This document shows positions 1-4,136 of a stretch of DNA of 5,677 nt, one piece after another. Origin of the DNA: Patescibacteria group bacterium (lineage in GTDB: Bacteria > Patescibacteriota > Doudnabacteria > UBA920); assembly GCA_023473845.1 (NCBI GenBank), contig JAMCYA010000048.1, positions 1-5,677 of the forward strand. Reading direction: 5' to 3'. The position numbers and the translations under genes were made by a program. How positions within the stretch are numbered: position 1 is the first letter of the stretch; each line of letters begins with the position of its first letter. Under the pieces are notes generated by a model. It did no database searches. It was not told the origin of the DNA and worked only from the letters and a program-made list of their open reading frames with translations.

Positions 1-41
1 GGCTTAAAAGGCCGCTGCTCTACCAGCTGAGCTACCGTCCC
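1..41 (-). tRNA. tRNA-Lys(UUU), partial (5' part only)
   Basis: This is the 5' half of a lysine tRNA read on the minus strand, cut off by the window edge just past the anticodon stem. The 5' base is at 41 and the acceptor 5' arm reads GGGACGG. The D arm follows, then an anticodon loop CTTTTAA with the anticodon UUU at 6-8. It differs from the neighbouring full copy (72-144) at only two places in the overlapping region, so the two arose by duplication. It lies downstream of that copy and is probably co-transcribed with it from the promoter at 174-202. The 3' half cannot be judged. Confidence 0.85.
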
Positions 42-71
42 ACGGATTTATTAAGTTTTTTTAAGGCGAGA

Positions 72-144
72 TGTAGCGAGTAGGGATCGAACCCACGACA
101 AACGGCTTAAAAGGCCGCTGCTCTACCAACTGAGCTACCGACCC
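72..144 (-). tRNA. tRNA-Lys(UUU)
   Basis: A 73-base cloverleaf is visible on the minus strand: D arm GCTC/GAGC, anticodon stem GCGGC/GCCGT around loop CTTTTAA (anticodon UUU at 109-111), a five-base variable loop, and T arm GTGGG/CCTAC around TTCGATC. It would decode AAA/AAG as lysine. CCA is not encoded; the bases after the discriminator A (72) are TCT. The acceptor stem is odd. The 5' arm GGGTCGG faces TCGCTAC, which gives two mismatches (2:71 and 4:69) and two G-U pairs, whereas the other arms pair well. It could be a functional tRNA with a weak acceptor, a decaying copy, or an assembly error. Confidence 0.88.
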
Positions 145-173
145 AGCAGCAGGTTTGAAATTAATTCTCTGCT

Positions 174-202
174 ATTTTACAATATTTCCGATTTTTTTTC
201 AA
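174..202 (-). promoter_or_regulatory. promoter of the tRNA-Lys pair
   Basis: Read on the minus strand there is a -35 box TTGAAA (197-202), a 17-base spacer, and a -10 box TAAAAT (174-179). This is a good housekeeping-type match. It lies about 30 bases upstream of the 5' end of the first tRNA (144), so it would drive both tRNA genes. It is divergent from the pilin promoter at 228-257. Confidence 0.7.
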
Positions 203-227
203 GGTGGCCATTTTGTCTTGTCCACAC

Positions 228-257
228 TTGAGTTATTTGGGATTTGTGCCATAATAT
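228..257 (+). promoter_or_regulatory. promoter of the pilin-like gene
   Basis: A -35-like TTGAGT (228-233) is followed after 16 or 18 bases by overlapping -10 candidates CATAAT (250-255) and TAATAT (252-257). The predicted transcription start falls at about 262-264, fewer than 15 bases before the candidate ATG codons at 271 and 277. The message would therefore have almost no leader, which fits the absence of a Shine-Dalgarno sequence. Confidence 0.55.
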
Positions 258-270
258 AAACAAATCATAT

Positions 271-804
271 ATGCATATGAAAAACAAACAAAAGCGAGTC
301 AGTTCAGGGTTCACCATGGTTGAGTTATTGGTGGTTGTAGCCATTATCGCGCTGTTAAGTTCGGTTAGTTTGGTGGCTTACCAGCAGGCCAGGCAAAAGG
401 CCCGGAATACCCGGCGCGTTTCTGATATGGTGCAAATCATCAAAGTTTTGGAGCTTTACAACCTTTCGAACAAAGGCTATCCCGCCGGCGTAAACGGCGT
501 ACCCCAGAATCTAAGCAGTATGGCTGCCAGCCTGCCAGTGGCGCCCAATCCTCCGGATGGCGCCTGCGCCACGCCGCACCAGGCAGGTGATGGCTATAAC
601 TGTGTGGAGCAGGACCCGAATTGCGCAGGGGTGCCTTGGAACCAGTATTACTATGTGGCCAGCGGAACACCCAGTACTATCTCTCCGGGCGTGAATGTGT
701 ATCCCGATTATGTTTATTTCTTCTGTATCGGCCAGCAGACGGGCGATATCGGACCTGGCCCCAAGTCCGTGGCCCCTAATAATAAAGATATTAATATCAA
801 ATAA
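271..804 (+). CDS. type IV pilin-like protein (prepilin N-terminal methylation motif)
   Basis: A secreted or pilus-assembled pseudopilin-type protein. The N-terminus is a short basic leader ending in Gly13, then Phe14-Thr-Met-Val-Glu18, followed by about 20 hydrophobic residues. This is the classic prepilin peptidase site, with cleavage after Gly13, N-methylation of Phe14, and the conserved Glu at mature position 5. The mature chain would be about 164 residues. It has a helical stem (ARQKARNTRRVSDMVQ) and a Gly/Pro-rich globular part with four Cys (99, 111, 118, 152) and Tyr-rich strands (NQYYYV, YPDYVYFF). The four Cys could form disulfides. The start could be ATG 271 or ATG 277. A TTG at 244 extends the frame but lies upstream of the likely transcription start, so I rejected it. 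The gene stands alone, with its own promoter and terminator and no assembly ATPase or peptidase nearby in the window. Whether it is a major pilin, minor pilin or competence pseudopilin cannot be told. Confidence 0.87.
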   Translation: MHMKNKQKRVSSGFTMVELLVVVAIIALLSSVSLVAYQQARQKARNTRRVSDMVQIIKVLELYNLSNKGYPAGVNGVPQNLSSMAASLPVAPNPPDGACATPHQAGDGYNCVEQDPNCAGVPWNQYYYVASGTPSTISPGVNVYPDYVYFFCIGQQTGDIGPGPKSVAPNNKDINIK

Positions 805-815
805 AGATACCTATT

Positions 816-858
816 AAAACCCTTCTCCCGCCTCCGCGGTTGAAGGGTTTTTGTTTTA
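816..858 (+). terminator. intrinsic terminator after the pilin-like gene
   Basis: A 10-bp perfect stem pairs AAAACCCTTC (816-825) with GAAGGGTTTT (842-851) around a 16-base loop that itself contains CCGCGG. A T-rich tract (848-858) follows. It starts 11 bases after the pilin stop codon and closes that transcription unit. Confidence 0.8.
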
Positions 859-876
859 TTAGCCTTGGGTTATAAT
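848..876 (+). promoter_or_regulatory. promoter of the 470-residue gene, overlapping the upstream terminator
   Basis: A perfect TATAAT (871-876) lies only seven bases before the ATG at 884, so the transcript should begin at or within a base or two of the start codon (leaderless). The -35 is weak: TTTTTG (848-853, 17-base spacer) is the best spaced match, and it lies inside the T tract of the preceding terminator. Confidence 0.6.
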
Positions 877-883
877 TCAGCAT

Positions 884-2296
884 ATGAAAACCGCAGCCTT
901 TGAAAAAGTTAAAGCCCAGGTATTTTTTAGGCAGAGGGTTTTGGCGGAGATTTACGAAAAGGCCGGCAGCCAGGCTTTGGGTGACTACGCGGCGGCCTGG
1001 CCAACCCAATCTTTGTCGAAAGACAATCCAGTTTTAAAAAGTTTGCAGACGAGCTTGGGTAAGGTTTACGGCCAGGCTGTGGCCGGAGCAGTTGCCGGGC
1101 AATTGCAGAGCAGCGGCCTGGTTTCCACGATTGATCACCACGGTTTGTTTGGCCATCCGTTTTTTTTAAGTGCTAACCTGATTTTTGCCCAAAGGCCGGG
1201 CCTGCGGTACTTGCCGGTGCTGTCCACTTCGGGTGTTTCTCTGAACAACTCCTCCTGGCCGGGCTGTGTGGTGCTAACCCATCCTGAAACCGGGCGTTTG
1301 ATCAGGTTTTCCCTTTTTAACGACGGCCACAAAACTAAAACCGTGTTTAAGAGCAGACCGGTTAGCCGGAAACAAACAGATTCAGTTTTGGCCCGCATGG
1401 GCCGTGTTGATTTTTTGTCCGCAACACACAAAAACCGTATGGCCAATCTGCTGGAAAAGGTTTTTTCTGATCCGCGCCTGGCGAGTTTGTCGTCCTTTTC
1501 AGAACAGGCGAGCCTGATCAGTTCCGGCGTGTGGCAGGAGCTTTTCCCCTTGGCTCCGCAATTGGTGTATCTGCCTCTGGAGGAATTGGCCGGGCAAATA
1601 CTTGCGGACAGGGTGTGTGCGGAGCAGAACCACGTCCTGCATCGGTTGTTTTTTACCCAGGAGGGCCTGGAGCTTTTGCATAAGCATTTTTATGGGGTGC
1701 GCGGCGGCTATGGCCAGGCCCGGGGTAGTTTTTTGTTTTGGGGCGTGGGTGCACAGGGTAAAAGAGTCGCGCTCCAGCACGCTGACAACCACCTAGTCGG
1801 CGGAGATTTAAGGTTTGAGCTTTCACCCTCGGCAATTTTTAGAAAACTTGAATTGCGGGAAATTTACCCAACCAGTTTGGTGTGCTTTTTGGTTCTGCTG
1901 CATGCCGGCGTGACTGCCCTGGGCGGTTTCAATCAAACCACTTGGCTGGACGAAATCAGGTTGCGGTTTGTAGAGTTATTGGAGGAGGCGGGCGAAAGTT
2001 CGGTCGCCGCGGCAGTGGCCAGCGTTGCCACGAAAAATTTTTCCGAAGGCGGGTTGGCTTTTACGCGGAGCCAGAGCGGCCTGGTAAAAGCTGCGGCCCT
2101 GGATTTGTATGCGGCAGGAACGGGCTTTGATTTTTTTCAGCAATTGGCAAAAAAAATAACTTTGGCCCAAAGCATTGAAAGTGAATTGCCGGAAATCTAC
2201 CGCATTGTGGTGTTGGAAAAAGACAGGCAGGCAGAGCTCTCCCGTCTGACTCTGGAGGAGATTAGCCGCCTTAACGGGCTGGACAGCTTGGTGTAA
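884..2296 (+). CDS. conserved-looking protein of unknown function, 470 residues
   Basis: I do not recognise this protein. It has no signal peptide. The only strongly hydrophobic stretch, at about residues 330-347, is short and contains a His and several Gly, so a soluble protein is most likely. The best motif candidate is a His-rich segment, Asp84-His85-His86-Gly87 then His91-Pro92, within TIDHHGLFGHPFF; it resembles a metal or catalytic site but this is a guess. Gly-rich segments follow at 271-281 (GVRGGYGQARG) and 342-350. The C-terminal third (about 355-470) is mostly helical and charged. No Walker, helix-turn-helix or zinc-finger pattern is visible. The start is supported by TATAAT seven bases upstream and by MKTAAF-type composition; there is no Shine-Dalgarno. 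The stop is 12 bases before the promoter of the next unit, with no terminator between, so readthrough into the aromatic leader region is possible. Confidence 0.8.
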   Translation: MKTAAFEKVKAQVFFRQRVLAEIYEKAGSQALGDYAAAWPTQSLSKDNPVLKSLQTSLGKVYGQAVAGAVAGQLQSSGLVSTIDHHGLFGHPFFLSANLIFAQRPGLRYLPVLSTSGVSLNNSSWPGCVVLTHPETGRLIRFSLFNDGHKTKTVFKSRPVSRKQTDSVLARMGRVDFLSATHKNRMANLLEKVFSDPRLASLSSFSEQASLISSGVWQELFPLAPQLVYLPLEELAGQILADRVCAEQNHVLHRLFFTQEGLELLHKHFYGVRGGYGQARGSFLFWGVGAQGKRVALQHADNHLVGGDLRFELSPSAIFRKLELREIYPTSLVCFLVLLHAGVTALGGFNQTTWLDEIRLRFVELLEEAGESSVAAAVASVATKNFSEGGLAFTRSQSGLVKAAALDLYAAGTGFDFFQQLAKKITLAQSIESELPEIYRIVVLEKDRQAELSRLTLEEISRLNGLDSLV

Positions 2297-2308
2297 ATTG
2301 TTTTCGAG

Positions 2309-2336
2309 TTGACATTGACCCCATTTTTGCTATAAT
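2309..2336 (+). promoter_or_regulatory. near-consensus promoter of the DAHP synthase leader
   Basis: A perfect TTGACA (2309-2314), a 16-base spacer and a perfect TATAAT (2331-2336) predict transcription start at about 2343. That is six bases before the ATG of the leader peptide (2349) and about 200 bases before the enzyme gene. A strong, constitutive-looking promoter is typical where the real control lies in a downstream attenuator. Confidence 0.88.
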
Positions 2337-2348
2337 TAGCTTATTCTT

Positions 2349-2423
2349 ATGTTAAGAAGCACTCAAAATTTCTGGTTTTTTTATTTTACGGAAGCCCAGC
2401 TGAGACTGGAAATTTTGAGTTGA
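2349..2423 (+). CDS. aromatic leader peptide of the DAHP synthase attenuator (24 residues)
   Basis: A 24-codon frame runs from ATG 2349 to TGA 2421-2423. Residues 8-13 are Phe-Trp-Phe-Phe-Tyr-Phe (codons TTC TGG TTT TTT TAT TTT, 2370-2387): six consecutive aromatic residues out of 24, directly upstream of the gene for the first aromatic biosynthetic enzyme. Regulatory leader peptides in known trp and phe attenuators have this character. The peptide is expected to be a sensor whose translation matters rather than its product. There is no Shine-Dalgarno; the predicted transcript starts about six bases before the ATG, so initiation is probably nearly leaderless. The control codons lie in and just after the 5' arm of the 1:2 stem. 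The stop codon lies directly after the 3' arm of that stem, so a ribosome at the stop would mask region 2. All three positions match the classic attenuation layout. Confidence 0.9.
   Translation: MLRSTQNFWFFYFTEAQLRLEILS
2361..2420 (+). promoter_or_regulatory. attenuator 1, region 1:2 stem (anti-antiterminator)
   Basis: Bases 2361-2379 pair without interruption with 2402-2420: 19 pairs, 15 Watson-Crick and 4 G-U, beginning with the perfect 12-bp arms ACTCAAAATTTC and GAAATTTTGAGT. The 5' arm contains the Phe, Trp and first Phe control codons, so a stalled ribosome would disrupt it. When it forms, it traps region 2 and lets the downstream terminator fold. The pairing is read from the sequence; the role is inferred from the trp/phe operon model. 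Confidence 0.87.
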
Positions 2424-2472
2424 ATAGAAAATAATCCATAAAAACATTCGACTTAAGACTCCCGGCCTCAGC
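2399..2472 (+). promoter_or_regulatory. attenuator 1, region 2:3 antiterminator
   Basis: Bases 2399-2425 face 2446-2472 in one continuous register of 27 positions: 20 Watson-Crick pairs, 4 G-U pairs and 3 single mismatches, with a 20-base loop. The outermost six pairs join GCTGAG (2399-2404) to CTCAGC (2467-2472), which is exactly the 5' arm of the terminator. The 2399-2404 copy of GCTGAG is identical to the terminator's own 3' arm (2477-2482), so the two structures exclude each other. Region 2 is shared with the 1:2 stem. Stalling at 2370-2387 would leave region 2 free and favour this fold, giving readthrough into DAHP synthase. Confidence 0.87.
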
Positions 2473-2489
2473 GCAAGCTGAGTTTTTTT
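2467..2489 (+). terminator. attenuator 1, region 3:4 intrinsic terminator
   Basis: CTCAGC (2467-2472) and GCTGAG (2477-2482) form a perfect 6-bp stem with the stable GNRA tetraloop GCAA, followed at once by seven T (2483-2489). It sits inside the leader transcript, 53 bases before the DAHP synthase start. A plain 3'-end terminator would not lie there, so a conditional one is implied. A second hairpin, CTTGGC (2493-2498) with GCCAAG (2507-2512), lies between it and the ribosome binding site. Confidence 0.9.
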
Positions 2490-2542
2490 GTGCTTGGCTG
2501 CCCGGGGCCAAGAAGTTCAACGGCAAGTTCAGGGAGGATTCA

Positions 2543-3574
2543 ATGATTATCTCGATGAAGAAACATGCGACGCAGCAGGAAATCAACGGCGTCGTTGAGG
2601 TTATTCAACAGTTCGGGTACAGGATTCATGAGATTGAGGGCGAGGAGCGAGTGGTTATCGGTGCGATTGGCACTGGAGACACCAGTGTTTGCCTCCAAAC
2701 CCTGGAGTCCATGGACTCTGTGGAAAAGGCGGTTCCCATTTCGGTACCATACAAGTTTGTTTCCCGGGAATTCAAAAACCGGCGCACAACCGTTACGGCT
2801 GCAGGCAATGTCCACATCGGCAATTCCAAGTTTGTGGTCATGGCCGGCCCGTGTTCGGTGGAAAGCGAGCAGCAGATTCTGAAATCAGCCGAGCTCGCTG
2901 CCAAAGGCGGAGCCCAAGTGCTCCGCGGCGGCGCGTTTAAGCCGAGGACTTCTCCGTATGATTTTCAAGGCATGGCGGAAGAAGGGCTGAAGCTTTTGGC
3001 GAAGGCGCGCGAACAAACCGGCTTGGCAATCGTGACGGAAGTGATGTCGGACGCGGATGTCGCCTTGGTGGCGGCCTACGCCGATATCATGCAGGTGGGG
3101 GCGCGGAATATGCAGAATTTCGCATTGCTCAAGGCGTTGGGCAAGTGCGGCAAGCCTGTGCTCTTGAAGCGCGGTCTGAGCTCCACGATTAGGGAGCTGT
3201 TGATGTCCGCGGAGTACATTGTGGCGCACGGCAATAATGATGTGATACTGTGCGAGCGCGGTATCCGCACGTTTGAAACCGCTACGCGCAACACCTGCGA
3301 TATTGCGGCTGTTGCCGTTCTCCGCGAGCTGACCCATTTGCCGGTCATTTTGGACCCATCGCATGCGACTGGCAAGCGCAGTTTGGTTCCGCCGCTCTGC
3401 AAGGCAGGGGTGGCTATCGGCGCTGACGGGCTGATTGTAGAAATCCACCCCAATCCGCAGAAGGCGGTGAGCGATGGGGCCCAGTCACTCGACCCGGCGC
3501 TTTGGCTGAAGATGATGGAAGACCTTGGGCCGTACATCGCCCTGTGGCAGAAAGATAAGGCGCAAGCTGTTTAG
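2543..3574 (+). CDS. aroF: 3-deoxy-7-phosphoheptulonate (DAHP) synthase, type I-beta with N-terminal regulatory domain
   Basis: Cytoplasmic enzyme condensing phosphoenolpyruvate with erythrose 4-phosphate to DAHP, the first step of the shikimate pathway to Phe, Tyr, Trp and chorismate. Residues 1 to about 75 form the ferredoxin-like (ACT-like) domain which, in the Thermotoga type, gives feedback inhibition by Tyr and Phe. The catalytic TIM barrel follows: MAGPCSVES (100-108), FKPRTSPYDFQG (132-143), QVGARNMQNF (184-193), LKRGLSST (208-215), CERGIRTFE (237-245), DPSHATGKR (271-279), VEIHPNP (299-305). The four metal ligands of the family are in place: Cys104, His274, Glu300, Asp311. The length of 343 residues fits a full-length member (about 338). 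The start is set by a strong ribosome site, AGGGAGGA (2531-2538), five bases from the ATG; a second in-frame ATG at 2555 is less well placed. Expression is predicted to depend on the attenuator at 2349-2489. No other shikimate gene is visible nearby. Confidence 0.97.
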   Translation: MIISMKKHATQQEINGVVEVIQQFGYRIHEIEGEERVVIGAIGTGDTSVCLQTLESMDSVEKAVPISVPYKFVSREFKNRRTTVTAAGNVHIGNSKFVVMAGPCSVESEQQILKSAELAAKGGAQVLRGGAFKPRTSPYDFQGMAEEGLKLLAKAREQTGLAIVTEVMSDADVALVAAYADIMQVGARNMQNFALLKALGKCGKPVLLKRGLSSTIRELLMSAEYIVAHGNNDVILCERGIRTFETATRNTCDIAAVAVLRELTHLPVILDPSHATGKRSLVPPLCKAGVAIGADGLIVEIHPNPQKAVSDGAQSLDPALWLKMMEDLGPYIALWQKDKAQAV

Positions 3575-3585
3575 TCACGAGAAAC

Positions 3586-3601
3586 AGGGATGAAGATCCC
3601 T
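3586..3601 (+). other. short hairpin after DAHP synthase
   Basis: AGGGAT (3586-3591) and ATCCCT (3596-3601) form a 6-bp perfect stem around GAAG, 11 bases after the stop codon. No T tract follows. It may cap the 3' end of the DAHP synthase message together with the larger hairpin at 3605-3640. Confidence 0.45.
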
Positions 3602-3604
3602 CGG

Positions 3605-3640
3605 GCCGGCGGCGGGAAGCACAAGCTTTCCTCCGCCGGC
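3605..3640 (+). other. long GC-rich hairpin after DAHP synthase
   Basis: GCCGGCGG (3605-3612) pairs perfectly with CCGCCGGC (3633-3640). After a single C/T mismatch, GGGAAGC (3614-3620) pairs with GCTTTCC (3625-3631) around an ACAA loop, giving 15 pairs in total. What follows is AT-rich (AAACCCATATTTATATTTT) without a clean run of T. It could be a weak terminator, an RNA-stabilising 3' structure, or simply the boundary before the second leader. If it does not stop transcription, the 84-residue gene would be read from the DAHP synthase promoter. Confidence 0.55.
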
Positions 3641-3659
3641 AAACCCATATTTATATTTT

Positions 3660-3719
3660 ATGAGAGGAAAAATCCAGAAAAAATCAAAAGCTTATTGGCG
3701 CCGGTTTTTGTATGGTTGA
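3660..3719 (+). CDS. second aromatic leader peptide (19 residues)
   Basis: ATG 3660 opens a 19-codon frame ending at TGA 3717-3719. The N-terminal part is Lys-rich (KIQKKSK); residues 12-18 are Tyr-Trp-Arg-Arg-Phe-Leu-Tyr, with TAT TGG at 3693-3698. The Tyr-Trp pair lies directly before the 5' arm of the small 1:2 stem (3699-3704). A ribosome paused there would block that stem but leave region 2 (3713-3728) free. The stop codon lies inside region 2, so complete translation would mask it. Both positions fit a trp-type attenuator. There is no Shine-Dalgarno; the upstream TATATTTT-like sequence could be a weak -10 box giving a leaderless message, but no good -35 is visible. Trp (or Tyr) is the best-placed signal. 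Arg or Lys codons are an alternative that the sequence alone cannot exclude. Confidence 0.75.
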   Translation: MRGKIQKKSKAYWRRFLYG

Positions 3720-3727
3720 ATCCGGCG
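3699..3727 (+). promoter_or_regulatory. attenuator 2, region 1:2 stem
   Basis: CGCCGG (3699-3704) and CCGGCG (3722-3727) are perfect 6-bp GC-only arms around a 17-base loop. The 5' arm is the two Arg codons of the leader peptide, immediately after its Tyr-Trp codons. The 3' arm is part of region 2, so this stem competes with the antiterminator. A local alternative, GAATC (3718-3722) with GATTC (3727-3731), would also occupy region 2. Confidence 0.65.
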
Positions 3728-3774
3728 ATTCGTAGCTGTTGTAATTTTCGGCTCCAGTTTGCCGGGTTCAACCG
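3713..3774 (+). promoter_or_regulatory. attenuator 2, region 2:3 antiterminator
   Basis: Bases 3713-3728 pair without a break with 3759-3774: 16 pairs, 13 Watson-Crick and 3 G-U. The core joins GGTTGAATCCGGC (3714-3726) to GCCGGGTTCAACC (3761-3773). Five further pairs continue inside (3734-3738 with 3749-3753). The 3' strand swallows the whole 5' arm and loop of the terminator at 3762-3781, so only one of the two can exist at a time. Confidence 0.85.
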
Positions 3775-3790
3775 AATCCGGTTTTTGTTT
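3762..3790 (+). terminator. attenuator 2, region 3:4 intrinsic terminator
   Basis: CCGGGTTC (3762-3769) and GAATCCGG (3774-3781) form an uninterrupted 8-bp stem (one G-U) with an AACC tetraloop, followed by TTTTTGTTT (3782-3790). It lies 41 bases upstream of the 84-residue gene and inside its leader. A small hairpin GCGCT-TCC-AGCGC (3791-3803) follows before the ribosome site. Confidence 0.85.
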
Positions 3791-3831
3791 GCGCTTCCAG
3801 CGCAGGCAAAAAATATCTCAAAGGAGTGGGT

Positions 3832-4086
3832 ATGGAAATCAAAAAGGCTCTCTTGTCGCGCCTCCGGGCCCTGAAAAGCCGGGAGCGCCACTGGAACGGA
3901 GCGCAACAGCAGCTCTTCATTGCTCTGGACGGCAAGCGCGGGCTCTGGTCGGTCAGGTGCTGTCCCAAATGCCTGGAAGAAGTTTTAGGCAGAGAGCAGC
4001 GCCACGCTTGCGGCGAACCCGTCATTGAGGTGCAGATTAAGGCACCCAAGAAAGTACCGGAGGACTACGTGTCCGCCTGGGGTTAG
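3832..4086 (+). CDS. 84-residue Cys-containing protein of unknown function, behind an attenuator
   Basis: I do not recognise this protein. The start at 3832 is fixed by a strong ribosome site AAGGAG (3821-3826); an upstream in-frame GTG at 3826 overlaps that site and is rejected. The N-terminal 35 residues are basic and probably helical (KKALLSRLRALKSRERHW). The middle holds Cys43-Cys44-Pro45-Lys46-Cys47 and, 11 residues later, His58-Ala-Cys60. The CPxC plus HxC arrangement could bind one zinc ion, though this is inferred from spacing alone. The C-terminus (EVQIKAPKKVPEDYV) looks like a strand plus tail. There is no signal peptide or membrane segment. The gene lies behind a leader peptide rich in aromatic residues and directly after DAHP synthase, and it ends at its own strong terminator, so a role in the aromatic amino acid response (regulator, adaptor or small enzyme subunit) is the best contextual guess. 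Base composition and codon use look like the neighbours. Confidence 0.78.
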   Translation: MEIKKALLSRLRALKSRERHWNGAQQQLFIALDGKRGLWSVRCCPKCLEEVLGREQRHACGEPVIEVQIKAPKKVPEDYVSAWG

Positions 4087-4099
4087 CAGGAAAGCGGCA

Positions 4100-4136
4100 G
4101 GGGCGGAAGGCGTTTTTGCCTTCCGCCCCCTTTATT
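4100..4136 (+). terminator. strong intrinsic terminator after the 84-residue gene
   Basis: GGGGCGGAAGGC (4100-4111) pairs perfectly with GCCTTCCGCCCC (4118-4129): 12 bp, mostly GC, around a six-base loop, followed by CTTTATTT. It closes the aromatic-regulated segment and separates it from the ABC exporter genes. Confidence 0.92.

Noticed and set aside
1..144. CRISPR-like or integration-site direct repeat from the near-identical segments at 1-41 and 104-144
   Set aside because: The repeated segment is the 5' half of two tandem tRNA-Lys genes. Only two copies are seen and there is no integrase in the window.
244..270. Upstream TTG start for the pilin-like protein
   Set aside because: It lies upstream of the predicted transcription start and spans the -10 box. 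The prepilin leader from ATG 271 or 277 already has normal length.
2421..2423. TGA as a sense codon (as in Gracilibacteria), which would extend the leader peptide
   Set aside because: The larger genes use TAA or TAG and read normally without internal TGA. The TGA position matches the expected stop of an attenuator leader in both leaders.
2399..2440. TRAP-type binding site (GAG and TAG triplets at several places)
   Set aside because: The triplets are few and not spaced at the regular 2-3 base interval such sites need. They fall inside the paired arms of the attenuator.
2343..2542. T-box or other tRNA/metabolite riboswitch in the DAHP synthase leader
   Set aside because: No T-box consensus or specifier-loop layout is visible, and the leader peptide with its three competing stems explains the region fully.
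2885..3537. Long minus-strand open frames inside the DAHP synthase gene
   Set aside because: They are shadows caused by the GC-rich coding strand, with no start signals, and the plus frame encodes a complete, well-conserved enzyme.
3826..3831. GTG start two codons upstream of the 84-residue protein
   Set aside because: The GTG overlaps the AAGGAG ribosome site, which is properly spaced for the ATG at 3832.
3590..3874. 94-residue plus-strand frame between DAHP synthase and the small gene
   Set aside because: It runs through both hairpins and the attenuator, has no ribosome site, and overlaps the start of the 84-residue gene in another frame.
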